Below, piece by piece: positions 36,774-50,269 of a DNA stretch of 64,000 bases (position 1 is the stretch's first letter; each line of letters opens with the position of its first letter). Source of the stretch: Pandoraea anhela (GTDB lineage: Bacteria > Pseudomonadota > Gammaproteobacteria > Burkholderiales > Burkholderiaceae); contig NZ_CABPSB010000026.1 of assembly GCF_902459655.1 (NCBI RefSeq), forward strand, positions 1-64,000. Reading direction: 5' to 3'. The position numbers and the translations under genes are program-made. The notes below the pieces were generated by a model. That model saw only the letters and a list, made by a program, of their open reading frames with translations. It did not search any database and had not been told where the DNA came from.

Positions 36774-40496
<3,723 letters not shown>

Positions 40497-40894
40497 CGAT
40501 CACTCCTGTGGATGTGATGCGCTGCATCGCGTGCAGGGTCGCGTGAATTTCGTACGCACCGCGGGCGCTCGGCGATCCCGGGGCAGTCGCTGACCCGAGA
40601 GGCCCGCCCGTAAAAACGCAGTCGCGCGCAGCGGCGCCGGCGGACGCCGATACGGACGCCGATATGGACGCCGATATGGACGGAGATGCGCCGATGTGGT
40701 CTGAGAGGGCGGCGTGTCAGATTTCGGACAACTATATACTAACGAGTCGACAATGGATCGAGATGATTGATTAGCATACCGATGCTTGAAGTCGTGCCGT
40801 CTGTGTGGCGGAAGGGGTCGCAGGCGCTCCCGACAGTGCGTCATTCCCGATCGGTACAATGGGCCACTTCCGTGTTTTCGCCGACCGTCTACGT
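40497..40894. other. Non-coding region between amidase and YXWGXW gene
   Basis: A 398-base divergent region. It holds the 12-bp tandem array at 40642-40689 and an AT-rich segment around 40730-40780 (ACAACTATATACTAACGAG) that may contain a promoter. No protein gene is evident. Confidence 0.5.
40642..40689. repeat. 12-bp tandem repeats upstream of the amidase gene
   Basis: GGACGCCGATAC, GGACGCCGATAT (twice) and a diverged GGACGGAGATGC run head to tail about 150 bases before the amidase start. Confidence 0.7.
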
Positions 40895-41278
40895 ATGTCG
40901 TCTTCGTTGCTTTTTGCGGTCTCGTCCGCGACAACCTTCCTGCGTGCGCATCGACGTCACGCGCTTGCCGCCGTCATGTGTCTGGCGAGTCTGCCCGCGC
41001 TTGCCGATGTGACGCTGCAACGCGGCCCGCCGCCGCCGCGCTTCGAAGACCCGCACGCCGCGCCACAGGGCGAGTTCTGGGTGCCCGGCTACTGGCAATG
41101 GAAAGACGGGCGATACGACTGGGTCGACGGCCACATGGAAGCGAAACGCCCGGGCATGCGCTACACCCCGCCGCATTGGGAAGAGACAGGCGAGCATGAA
41201 TGGACGTTGCGCGACGGCAAATGGGATCCGACCGGCTGGGGCCCCGGCACGATCCACGAGATTCGTTCGCCCAAGTGA
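40895..41278 (+). CDS. Secreted YXWGXW/WxxGxW-repeat protein
   Basis: A 127-residue exported protein. A signal peptide with hydrophobic core ALAAVMCLASLPALA ends near residue 38. The mature part has repeated aromatic-glycine units: FWVPGYWQWKDGRYDWVDGH and PPHWEETGEHEWTLRDGKW, the pattern of the YXWGXW/BcpO-related repeat family. These short periplasmic or surface proteins are common in Burkholderiales; their role is unknown. I take ATG 40895; an in-frame ATG at 40859 would lengthen the signal peptide by 12 residues. It has no clear operon partner. Confidence 0.75.
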   Translation: MSSSLLFAVSSATTFLRAHRRHALAAVMCLASLPALADVTLQRGPPPPRFEDPHAAPQGEFWVPGYWQWKDGRYDWVDGHMEAKRPGMRYTPPHWEETGEHEWTLRDGKWDPTGWGPGTIHEIRSPK

Positions 41279-41386
41279 TCCCCGACCGCCGACGGCCTCG
41301 CCCCCGGTCATCTCCCGCGGCCTGCTTTTTCGCACAGCAATGCGGAAAACAGGTCGCCCGGCGCGGTAGCGCGCTGTCGCATCGAT

Positions 41387-41399
41387 TGAAATAATTTCA
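41387..41399. promoter_or_regulatory. AT-rich palindrome
   Basis: TGAAATAATTTCA is a perfect dyad (TGAAA/TTTCA around TAA), with flanking GAT/ATC extending it. It could be an operator. It lies 100 bases after the YXWGXW gene and 510 before aspT. Confidence 0.3.
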
Positions 41400-41649
41400 T
41401 CTATCCCTGTTGTAATTTTTATCGACGGCGAGGGAGCAAACACTCGCTCGCGTCGAGGGAAGGCCACGTCTCGCCCCCACGGGAGACGGCTGGCGTTTAT
41501 TGCTAAGTACTCCGATTGACTTGGTGAAAATGAGGACTTGACGCGCGCAAGCCGGAGACCTTACGCAAAACCTGTTGACACGTCAGAAACGTTGAACAAC
41601 ACTATGCCCACACTGCGTCCCCGCCAAATGCGGAACAGTGGCGGATAGC

Positions 41650-41663
41650 GTAATTTTTATTAC
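41650..41663. promoter_or_regulatory. AT-rich palindrome upstream of aspT
   Basis: GTAAT and ATTAC flank four Ts in an otherwise GC-rich leader. It is an operator candidate for the aspT-aspT-asdA unit. Confidence 0.3.
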
Positions 41664-41911
41664 TTGCGTTGCTGCGATGCGCGACGAAAGTGTCGTTTGC
41701 ACAATTGAATAAGTGCGCCGTGTGCGCCCCCCAACACTAACGCCTGGCGGTTCGCGCTCGGGTGCATAACGTACGACCGGTTCCCGGTCTGCTGTCTTTC
41801 GGTCTGCGTGGCAGAGGCCGCGCAGATGAGTCGTTTCCTGAAGTCTTGTGTGCCAGAGGTGCAGGATGTCGGCCGCCGAAGCGCGGTCAGGCCATCACAG
41901 AAGTGTGACCC

Positions 41912-43615
41912 GTGGCAGGAGCCTGTATGCAGTGTTCAGTTCCGCTGTTCAATGCCGTGCCGTTGATCACCGTGTTCGTTTGCGTCGTCCTGGGTCAGTG
42001 GCTCGGGCGAATCAAGTTCGGCCCGATCCAGCTCGGTGGCGTGTGCGGGGCATTGCTCGTCGCGCTGCTCGTGGGGCAGACGGGGTGCATGGTCGAAGGC
42101 TCGCTCAAGGATTTCGCGTTTGCCCTGTTCATCTTTGCGATGGGCTTTTCCGCCGGGCCGCAGTTCGTTGAAAACCTGAATCTGCGCGGCTTGCGCTTTG
42201 GCGTGCTGTCGATCATCGAAGTGGTCTTCGTGTTCGGCATCGTTATGCTCGCCGTGAACTTTCTCGGCCTCGATTCGGGCACGGCAGGCGGGTTGGCCGC
42301 CGGCGCCGCGACGGAATCGGCGATGGTCGGCACGGCCATCGAAGCGTTGAGCCGGCTCGGTCTCGATCCCGCGACGTTCAAGGCCATGCAGGCCAATGTC
42401 GTGACGGCTTACACGCTCACTTACGTGTTCGGTCTGATCACCATCGTACTGTTCACCAATCTGCTCGCGCCGCGTTTGCTGGGGATCGATCTCAAGGCGG
42501 AAAGCGCACGGCTGTCCCGGGAGATGGACGACGACAGCGGTGAAGCCTTCGGCACGCCGGCGGCGCCGGATCTGGTCGGACGCAGCTACCGGGTTGCGCA
42601 TCCGGGGCTGACGGTGGCTGCCGTAGAAGCGGCGCTCGACGGACGTGTCGCCGTGGAGCGGGTGCGGCGGGCGTCGGCGCACGTGCCGGTCACGCAAGAC
42701 CTCGTGCTGTCGCCTGACGACGAACTCCTGCTCGTGGGGCGGCGCGACGCCATGCTCGACGCCCACGCCCTCATCGGCGCGGAAGTGGCAGGCACCGAAA
42801 CGAGCGACATCGTACTCGTGGAGCGTGAGTACGTCATGACGAACAAGGAAGCCGAAGGCCGCACGGTCGCCGATCTGCGACGCGAAGCGCCGGTCGAGTT
42901 GCGCCACGGCGTGTTCGTCAAATCCGTCAAGCGCATGGGCATGCAGTTGCCCTCGCTCAACAAAATTCCGCTGCAACGCGGCGATATGGTGACATTGCAG
43001 GGCCTGTCGGGTGACGTCGAGCGCGCCGGGGCCGTGTTGGGCAAGCCCGTGCCGCATGGCAACAAGACGAGCCTCGTTTTCGTCGGTCTCGCGCTGATCG
43101 TCGGTCTGTGCATCGGGCACTTGTCCGTGCATGTCGGGGGCGCGCCCATCACGCTGGGCTCGGGAGGCGGCGCACTGGTCGCGGGCCTGGCGAGCGGTTG
43201 GTTGCTCTCGCGTCGTCCGACGTGGGGCACGTTCCCGCCGGCGGCTTATGAGTTGCTTAAGGATCTCGGGCTGGCGGTGTTCGTGGTGTGCGTGGGGTTG
43301 TCGGCAGGGCCGCAGGCGGCCGTGCTGCTGCGTGAACACGGCATGGCGCTGCCCGTCGTCGGTATCTGTGTCTCGCTCGTTCCGGCGCTGGTGTCGTTGT
43401 GGGTGGGACACAAGTTGCTGCGCATCGATGGCCCGATTCTGATCGGTGCGATCGCGGGTCAGCAGGCGAGCACGCCTGCCATCAGCGCAGTGGTGCAAAC
43501 GGCGAACAGCGCATTGCCGGTCGTGGGGTACACGGTGACGTACGCCCTGTCGAACGTGCTGCTGCCATTGATGGGCCCGGCGGTGGTGTTCGTCGCCCAT
43601 CAGTTCACGCGCTGA
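41912..43615 (+). CDS. Aspartate:alanine exchanger family transporter (AspT), copy 1
   Basis: A 567-residue membrane transporter of the AspT/YidE family. Two membrane halves each carry the GxxxxG-rich motif: LGRIKFGPIQLGGVCGALLV then FAMGFSAGPQFVENL in the first, and PITLGSGGGALVAGLASGWL with CVGLSAGPQAAVLL in the second. They flank a cytoplasmic domain with two RCK_C/TrkA-C-like modules (VERVRRASAHVPVTQDLVLS, LQRGDMVTLQG). AspT swaps aspartate for alanine, generating membrane potential. The next gene is a second copy and the third is aspartate 4-decarboxylase. The upstream ATGs give several start options; 41912 precedes MQCSVPLFNAV. Confidence 0.88.
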   Translation: MAGACMQCSVPLFNAVPLITVFVCVVLGQWLGRIKFGPIQLGGVCGALLVALLVGQTGCMVEGSLKDFAFALFIFAMGFSAGPQFVENLNLRGLRFGVLSIIEVVFVFGIVMLAVNFLGLDSGTAGGLAAGAATESAMVGTAIEALSRLGLDPATFKAMQANVVTAYTLTYVFGLITIVLFTNLLAPRLLGIDLKAESARLSREMDDDSGEAFGTPAAPDLVGRSYRVAHPGLTVAAVEAALDGRVAVERVRRASAHVPVTQDLVLSPDDELLLVGRRDAMLDAHALIGAEVAGTETSDIVLVEREYVMTNKEAEGRTVADLRREAPVELRHGVFVKSVKRMGMQLPSLNKIPLQRGDMVTLQGLSGDVERAGAVLGKPVPHGNKTSLVFVGLALIVGLCIGHLSVHVGGAPITLGSGGGALVAGLASGWLLSRRPTWGTFPPAAYELLKDLGLAVFVVCVGLSAGPQAAVLLREHGMALPVVGICVSLVPALVSLWVGHKLLRIDGPILIGAIAGQQASTPAISAVVQTANSALPVVGYTVTYALSNVLLPLMGPAVVFVAHQFTR

Positions 43616-43712
43616 GCTGTCGTATTGCGTTCTCGTATCGCGTTGCTTTTGCGTCGTCGCGTGCCGGCTCCCCCGCCGGGCGCCGCCATTCATTTTTGAC
43701 GGAGGTTCTGCC

Positions 43713-45398
43713 GTGGAACTGGTGCATACGATTCTCAACCATGTCCCGGAGGTCGCGATTTTCCTGTCGCTCGCCCTCGGGTACGCCATCGGGGCGATCA
43801 AGTTCGGCTCGTTCCAGCTAGGCGGTGTCGGTGGTTCGCTGCTGGTGGCCGTGGTCGTCTCGCAGATTGGCATCTCGGTCGATGCCGGCGTGAAGAGCAT
43901 CATGTTCGCGCTGTTCATCTACGCCGTGGGTTATGAAAGCGGGCCGCAATTCTTCAGCTCGCTCTCGCGCAAGACGTTGCGAGAAATCGGCATGGCTCTG
44001 TTTCTCGCGGCATCCGGGCTCGTCACGGTGCTGATCTGCGCCAAGATTTTCGGCTTCGACAAGGGACTCGCCGCCGGTGTGGCCGGTGGCGGTCTCACGC
44101 AGTCGGCCATCATCGGAACGGCGGGCGATGCGATCGCGCGTCTGGGCTTGCCGGCCGAGGAGGTCAAGCGCCTGCAATCCGAAGTCGCGATCGGCTACGC
44201 GGTGACCTACATCTTTGGCAGTCTGGGCGCGATCATCGTCTGCGCGTCGCTGGTGCCGAAACTCATGGGCCGCACGCTCAAGGAAGACGCCAAGAAGGCC
44301 GAACTCGAAATGGCGGGCGGTCGCGCCGTGCTCTCCGCCGATCAGGTCGACTCGTTGCCGGCGCTCGTGGGCCGGGTGTATCGCGTGACGACCGGTGCGG
44401 GCAAGCGGGTGGTCGACGTGGAGAAGCAACTGACCGATGGCGTGACCATCGAACGGTTGCGCCGCAACGGCAAGATCATCATCGCGACCGACGATCTGGT
44501 GCTCGAAGCGGGCGACGACGTCATGCTCATCGGACGCCGCGAAGCCGCCACCGAAGCATGGCGTCTGCTCGGCGACGAACAGCGCCCGTCTGCCGATCTC
44601 GATATTCCGTTGCGCATGCAGGAGGTTGTCTTCGCCCGTAAGGGCGGCAACGGCAAGACCCTCGGCGAGTTGAAGGCCGGGGTGGAGCGCGACGTCAAAC
44701 ACGGTGTGTACATCGCCAAGATCATGCGCATGGGGCAGCCCGTGCCGATTCTCGACGACACGGTCGTGTATCACGGCGACGTCGTTACGCTGTACGGCGC
44801 GGACAGCGACGTGCAACGCGCGGCCAAGGAAGCCGGCTACCCGGTCGCCTACTCGGTGAAGACCGACTACGTCTACATGGGGATCGGCATCGTGGTCGGC
44901 TTGCTGATCGGCTACTTCGTGGTCAAGGTCGGCGGCATTCCGCTCACGCTGGGCAGCGGCGGCGGCGCACTGCTTGCGGGGCTGGTCTTCGGCTGGCTGC
45001 GCGGCAAACATCCGACTTTCGGCGCGATGCCGCTTGCGGCAAGCTCCCTGCTCAAGGAACTCGGGCTGGCGACGTTCGTGACCTGCGTGGGCCTCTCGGC
45101 CGGCGCGCAGGCATGGCAGACGTTGCAGCAAAGCGGTCTCTCGATCTTCGTTGCGGGTGTGATCGTCACCATCGTGCCGCTGTTGCTCACGTATCTGTTC
45201 GGGCGCTACGTGCTGCGCTACGACAACGTGGCGATTCTGGCCGGTGCACTGTCCGGTTCGCGCAGCGCCAACCCGGCGTTCGGCGAGATTCTGGACAAGG
45301 CCGAGAGCAACGTGCCGACGGTGCCGTTCGCCATCACCTACGCCATCGCCAACGTGCTGCTCACGCTGCTCGGGCCGCTGGTGGTCTCGCTCACCTGA
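43713..45398 (+). CDS. aspT: Aspartate-alanine antiporter (AspT), copy 2
   Basis: A 561-residue paralogue of the preceding gene with the same two-half design. It begins MELVHTILNHVPEVAIFLSL, followed by YAIGAIKFGSFQLGGVGGSL and FALFIYAVGYESGPQFFSSL; the central part has two RCK_C-like modules (VTIERLRRNGKIIIATDDLV, VVYHGDVVTLYGADSDV). The second half repeats PLTLGSGGGALLAGLVFGWL and CVGLSAGAQAW. It is next to asdA, with which it should form the proton-motive aspartate cycle known in Tetragenococcus and Comamonas. ACGGAGGTTC provides the ribosome-binding site. This copy looks closer to the classic AspT. Confidence 0.92.
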   Translation: MELVHTILNHVPEVAIFLSLALGYAIGAIKFGSFQLGGVGGSLLVAVVVSQIGISVDAGVKSIMFALFIYAVGYESGPQFFSSLSRKTLREIGMALFLAASGLVTVLICAKIFGFDKGLAAGVAGGGLTQSAIIGTAGDAIARLGLPAEEVKRLQSEVAIGYAVTYIFGSLGAIIVCASLVPKLMGRTLKEDAKKAELEMAGGRAVLSADQVDSLPALVGRVYRVTTGAGKRVVDVEKQLTDGVTIERLRRNGKIIIATDDLVLEAGDDVMLIGRREAATEAWRLLGDEQRPSADLDIPLRMQEVVFARKGGNGKTLGELKAGVERDVKHGVYIAKIMRMGQPVPILDDTVVYHGDVVTLYGADSDVQRAAKEAGYPVAYSVKTDYVYMGIGIVVGLLIGYFVVKVGGIPLTLGSGGGALLAGLVFGWLRGKHPTFGAMPLAASSLLKELGLATFVTCVGLSAGAQAWQTLQQSGLSIFVAGVIVTIVPLLLTYLFGRYVLRYDNVAILAGALSGSRSANPAFGEILDKAESNVPTVPFAITYAIANVLLTLLGPLVVSLT

Positions 45399-45492
45399 TG
45401 TCGCGCTTCGCGAAACGTCTCTGCAGTTTTCGTCCCGATTGCCCGTGGCTGTCACGCGTTCCCCCACAGCACGGAATCGACATTGGTTGTAA

Positions 45493-47130
<1,638 letters not shown>

Positions 47131-47293
47131 CGCCGCGCCTCAGGCGGCGTAACGTCTGCATCGCGCAGATCGCTTACACCGCTACCGCTTGCGTCCGGGC
47201 GTCGCCCGACGGTCATGATGCCGCGCCCGCATTCGACGGGTTGCGGCATCGGCAAGCCCCCCCTCGATCGCCCCTCCATGGCGATCGACCATT

Positions 47294-47325
47294 GCCCGGG
47301 AACCTTCTTCCCGGGCTTTTTTTTT
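47294..47325 (+). terminator. Rho-independent terminator after asdA
   Basis: GCCCGGGAA (47294-47302) pairs perfectly with TTCCCGGGC (47308-47316) around a 5-base loop and is followed by nine Ts. It ends the aspT-aspT-asdA unit. Confidence 0.9.
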
Positions 47326-47340
47326 GTGATGTGAAATCAC

Positions 47341-47367
47341 AAAATAAAATGCCCGCACGGGGCGGGC
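47341..47367 (-). terminator. Terminator-like hairpin, minus strand
   Basis: GCCCGC and GCGGGC (47351-47356, 47362-47367) form a 6-bp stem; the minus strand then reads ATTTTATTTT. No minus-strand gene is identified to its right. Confidence 0.5.
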
Positions 47368-47569
47368 AAAAATCACTACAGGGGAAGTCACGCGATATGA
47401 GTGGCGATCCCGTGAAAGAGTTCCCAATGTTTTTGCGCGTTTCGTGACTGGCAGAGCGTCATCCGATCGACGTAGAATGGACGCTTGTCGCTACATCACC
47501 CCCTCATGTCGAAAGCGGCGTACAACGCCAGTGGACGGCATCAGCGTGGGGTGGGATTTTGGGTGTCGA

Positions 47570-48925
47570 ATGTCGGTAAAGCCGGTCGTGCGGAGTCGCC
47601 TCCTGCTGGCCGCGTGCCTGAGTACCGGAGTACCGGCAGGTGCGCACGCACAATCTTTGTTCTCGGATCCTAATCCGCCATGTTTCACTGAGCAGAACGC
47701 TGTGTCCTACGGACTGTGGGACCGTGGGCTTGCACCTCAGTATTTCGTACCGCCTCCACCGCCGCCGGCACCGCCCGTCGTGCAGGATCCCGGCGCCTCG
47801 ACCGATCCCATCGCGTTGTTCGCAGGTGACGATCCGGGCGCTGTGGCCGCAGCCGTCGACCGCGAAGCCGCCCAGCGCGCGGCGGCAGCCGGCGACGCTG
47901 CGACTGCTGTTGCCGGCGGGGATGCCGGGGCGACGCCATCGGCCACGCCCCCTACCAGCGCCGGCGATGTCGAGAGCGCGGCGACGGAAGACGCCACAAC
48001 GCCCGCACCCTTGCCATCTTCGCCGCCTCTCCCGGCGGGCGATTTTGCCGTCTCCCCGGAACTGAGCGCGGATGGCACGGCGATTTCGGCCGTCGATATC
48101 GACGCCGCAGCGTCGGCCGCTTCCGCAACGGTGGCCGGCGTCGAGACGCCGCAGCCCACGCCCGACGTCGCACCGCCCAATGCGTTTCTTGCGCGCGCGT
48201 CGTGTCTGCGCGGTATGCCGCGCCACGAGAGCCTCGCGAACCGTAATATCCGCATGCTGATGCGGCGCGGTCTGGTGGTGAGAGACGAGCAGTTGCCGCT
48301 CATCGCCACGCGCAGCCGTACGCCGGGCGAAGGGGCGGTGGGCTTTCAGGTGCTCAACGAGCGTCCGTACCAGTTCAACGTCGGCATGAACAACAGCGGC
48401 ATGACGACCACGGGCAAGATGCAGGGCACCGCGAACCTGCTGATGAACAACCCGCTCGGCATGTACGGCAAGTTCAACACGACGCTCAGCCAGGACTTTC
48501 AGAACGCGCGTCGCGACGCGACCAACCGCGACCTGAGCGCCAACTATTCGGTACCGATCGATGCCGACTGGACCGTCGGCATTACCGGCAAGACCAACGC
48601 GGCCACCGATCAGATCGCGGCGGGCACGACACAGACGCAGACGTTGCAATGGCGCGTGCGTCGCGCGTTCGATGTGACGTCGAACGGCACCACGGGTGTC
48701 GAGCTGCGCTATAACCGGAGCCGCACGGAAGATCCGAACGCCATTCACACGTACGACAGCTACGCGGAAGTCGGCCTGAGCCATACGCATTATCTGGGCA
48801 CATCGAAGCTCGATCTGTCGGTGATGCAGCGCCTGAACGCGCCCTGGATGCCGGCGTCGAGCGGCCCGCCGGGTTGGTCCTATCGCTTCCAGTCGATCGA
48901 CGCGAAGCTTACCGTACCGTTCTGA
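47570..48925 (+). CDS. Truncated TpsB/ShlB-like outer-membrane protein with Ala/Pro-rich linker
   Basis: A 451-residue exported protein. The signal peptide ends near residue 27 (GVPAGAHAQS). Residues about 60-205 are Ala/Pro/Asp/Thr-rich with a run of proline (VPPPPPPAPP). The last 230 residues resemble the beginning of the barrel of two-partner-secretion transporters (ShlB/FhaC): YQFNVGMNNSGMTTTGKMQG, ANLLMNNPLGMYGKFNTTLS, GVELRYNRSRTEDPNAIHTY and VGLSHTHYLGTSKLDLSVMQ. Full members have about 550 residues with POTRA domains and 16 strands; this one lacks clear POTRA domains and stops at IDAKLTVPF, about half a barrel. No TpsA partner is adjacent. Start ATG 47570 is preferred because it begins the signal peptide. 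Confidence 0.7.
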   Translation: MSVKPVVRSRLLLAACLSTGVPAGAHAQSLFSDPNPPCFTEQNAVSYGLWDRGLAPQYFVPPPPPPAPPVVQDPGASTDPIALFAGDDPGAVAAAVDREAAQRAAAAGDAATAVAGGDAGATPSATPPTSAGDVESAATEDATTPAPLPSSPPLPAGDFAVSPELSADGTAISAVDIDAAASAASATVAGVETPQPTPDVAPPNAFLARASCLRGMPRHESLANRNIRMLMRRGLVVRDEQLPLIATRSRTPGEGAVGFQVLNERPYQFNVGMNNSGMTTTGKMQGTANLLMNNPLGMYGKFNTTLSQDFQNARRDATNRDLSANYSVPIDADWTVGITGKTNAATDQIAAGTTQTQTLQWRVRRAFDVTSNGTTGVELRYNRSRTEDPNAIHTYDSYAEVGLSHTHYLGTSKLDLSVMQRLNAPWMPASSGPPGWSYRFQSIDAKLTVPF

Positions 48926-49029
48926 GGACATCCGTCGCGGTATCGGACGATATCGTTGACGTGGCGCTCATGCCTCGTGTGCTTGGCCGGCATCTCGGCC
49001 GAATGCCGCTCCTCCCCGACCTGAATCAC

Positions 49030-49056
49030 GGGCTTGCCGCCATACACGGCAAGCCC
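49030..49056 (+). terminator. Hairpin after the TpsB-like gene
   Basis: GGGCTTGCCG and CGGCAAGCCC form a perfect 10-bp stem around a 7-base loop, about 105 bases after the stop codon. It is followed by GCTTTCGTTG, a weak T-run. Confidence 0.5.
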
Positions 49057-49065
49057 GCTTTCGTT

Positions 49066-49110
49066 GTGCGTACGGTGCGTACTGTGCGTAAGGTGCGTAC
49101 GGTGCGTATG
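49066..49110. repeat. Five tandem 9-bp repeats
   Basis: Five units of GTGCGTANG follow each other exactly (49066, 49075, 49084, 49093, 49102), with changes only in the eighth and ninth bases. They would read Val-Arg-Thr/Lys/Met if translated but no gene covers them. Confidence 0.85.
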
Positions 49111-49250
49111 GTGGTTTGTGCGTATCGTAAGTGCCGCCGGCAAGACGGGCCTCTCACGCCGCCGCCGACAACTCAACTGCTGAAAGCCCAAAGGGCGTGA
49201 ACGAAGCGCCGATGGCGCGGCGATCGAGAGGGGGTGCGAAATCTGCGGGC

Positions 49251-49277
49251 AAAAAAAAACCCGCCGGGTCGGCGGGT
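49251..49277 (-). terminator. Rho-independent terminator, minus strand
   Basis: ACCCGCCG (49259-49266) and CGGCGGGT (49270-49277) form a perfect 8-bp stem with a 3-base loop; on the minus strand nine Ts follow. No protein gene lies to its right on the minus strand within a plausible distance. Confidence 0.75.
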
Positions 49278-49345
49278 GAGGAAGCAGGCCTCCCACGGGG
49301 AAGTGAAAGCCTGGTCTCGCGAGGTGTTTGCGAGACCCGTGTAGT
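49251..49345 (-). ncRNA. Candidate small RNA
   Basis: On the minus strand a hairpin (GGTCTCGC at 49330-49337 with its complement at 49313-49320, 9-base loop) is followed about 35 bases later by the terminator at 49251-49277. The arrangement of one stem-loop, a linker and an intrinsic terminator in an intergenic region fits a small regulatory RNA. The minus-strand promoter is not clear (GATACT just upstream is a weak -10), so this is tentative. Confidence 0.25.
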
Positions 49346-49448
49346 ATCGTGATCCAGACGTCTGTTGGCTATGGGCTAAGTCCTAAAGTGCGTGTAAGAC
49401 GCTTTCCAATTCCGTTTCCTAACCTTTCTGACGTTACCGGGGCGATAG

Positions 49449-49886
49449 ATGACCGAACCTACCGAAACTACACCGGCCAGTGCCGCCCAGATGGCCGCCA
49501 TGAAAGCGCTGCGCACGGCGCTTCTTGCCCAGCACAAGGTGTTGATCGACTACGACCGTCAGCAATACGAAGCAGTTTTCGGCCCCGTGCCCACCGGCCG
49601 TTTCGTGCAACTGTTCACTGAGGATCCCTGGTTCCGCTGGCTCGACCCGCTCTCGCGACTGATCGTCGCACTCGACGAGTGGCAGGAGCAGGAACCGCCG
49701 CTGCGTGAGGCCGGCATCGCGCTCGCCGACGATGCCGCGAAGCTGTTCCGTCACACGGACCAGGAATTCGGCGAGCGGTATCTGCTGGCCTTGCAGAAAG
49801 CACCGGACGCCGTACTGGGTCAAAGTCAGGTTGTCGCGGCACTGCGCGCGGCGCCACAGTCGCCGCCTGCCTCCGACGATGCCTGA
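49449..49886 (+). CDS. Conserved-looking hypothetical protein
   Basis: A 145-residue soluble, mostly helical acidic protein. Notable segments are MKALRTALLAQHKVLIDYDR, FGPVPTGRFVQLFTEDPWFR and WLDPLSRLIVALDEWQEQEP. The composition and the well-formed helices look like a real gene, and I have the impression that similar short proteins are found in Burkholderiaceae, but I cannot name a family or function. The start has TTACCGGGGCGATAG as leader. There are no clear operon partners. Confidence 0.7.
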   Translation: MTEPTETTPASAAQMAAMKALRTALLAQHKVLIDYDRQQYEAVFGPVPTGRFVQLFTEDPWFRWLDPLSRLIVALDEWQEQEPPLREAGIALADDAAKLFRHTDQEFGERYLLALQKAPDAVLGQSQVVAALRAAPQSPPASDDA

Positions 49887-50269
49887 GCGCGTTTTTTCCG
49901 GCGCAAAGTAAGAAGGAGCCCGATGCGTCCGCCATTGAGGGACCAGGCCGTTGAGCAGGGAGGGGACGGACCGTCAAGCCGAATATTTGTTCCGAGGCTG
50001 ATCGTTTTTTAAGCAAGGCTCTTGACAGCCAATGTTCACGGGGCTGCCGAGAAGGTGGTCTCAGGTTATCCAGTGGGTTATCCACAAAGGGTGTGGACAA
50101 CTTTCTGACCGAGAAGGGGGGCGGCACGGATCGTGCGGTTGTCGCTGTTTCGTTCGCCGATACAACGTCGGGCCGTGCTTCCACCCCATGCATCCGCTTC
50201 AGCCCTTCCACGCCTTTCACCCCCGTCGGACGCAAACTTTGTCAGTCGTTTTCCGACACCCCGCCGCGT
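49887..50269. other. Non-coding region with DnaA boxes
   Basis: A 383-base gap between the small hypothetical gene and the EamA transporter. CTCTTGACAGCC near 50020 contains a perfect -35 hexamer; the DnaA-box cluster lies at 50066-50100. No gene is supported. Confidence 0.5.
50066..50100. promoter_or_regulatory. Cluster of DnaA boxes
   Basis: TTATCCAGT (50066-50074), a perfect TTATCCACA (50078-50086) and TGTGGACAA (50092-50100, the reverse of TTGTCCACA) lie within 35 bases. The centre box is the consensus R-box. No origin genes are near, so a DnaA-titrating or DnaA-regulated site is more likely than an origin. Confidence 0.55.

Larger units (their letters stand above)
41279..41911. other. 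Long 5' region before the first aspT
   Basis: A 633-base non-coding region. It contains two dyads: TGAAATAATTTCA (41387-41399) and GTAATTTTTATTAC (41650-41663). TTGACA at about 41574 is a promoter candidate without a good -10 at the right distance. A long regulated leader for the aspartate/alanine unit is possible. Confidence 0.45.
47131..47569. other. Region after asdA with two terminators
   Basis: A 439-base gap. It holds a strong plus-strand terminator (47294-47325) and a second hairpin pointing left (47341-47367). TAGAAT at about 47473 may be the -10 of the next gene. No gene is seen. Confidence 0.55.
48926..49448. other. Region with hairpins and a 9-bp tandem repeat
   Basis: A 523-base non-coding region: a hairpin (49030-49056) after the TpsB-like gene, a 9-bp tandem array (49066-49110), and a left-pointing terminator with a second hairpin upstream (49251-49337) that may mark a small RNA on the minus strand. 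Confidence 0.55.

Noticed and set aside
41936-43918. A 660-codon open frame on the minus strand opposite the first aspT
   Set aside because: It lies opposite a clear transporter and is Arg/His/Gln-rich with no family features.
47444-47569. Longer N terminus for the TpsB-like protein
   Set aside because: The added 42 residues precede a good signal peptide, and a TAGAAT box near 47473 lies inside the extension.
50066-50100. Chromosomal or plasmid replication origin
   Set aside because: Only three DnaA boxes, no AT-rich unwinding element beside them and no dnaA, dnaN, rep or par genes in the window.
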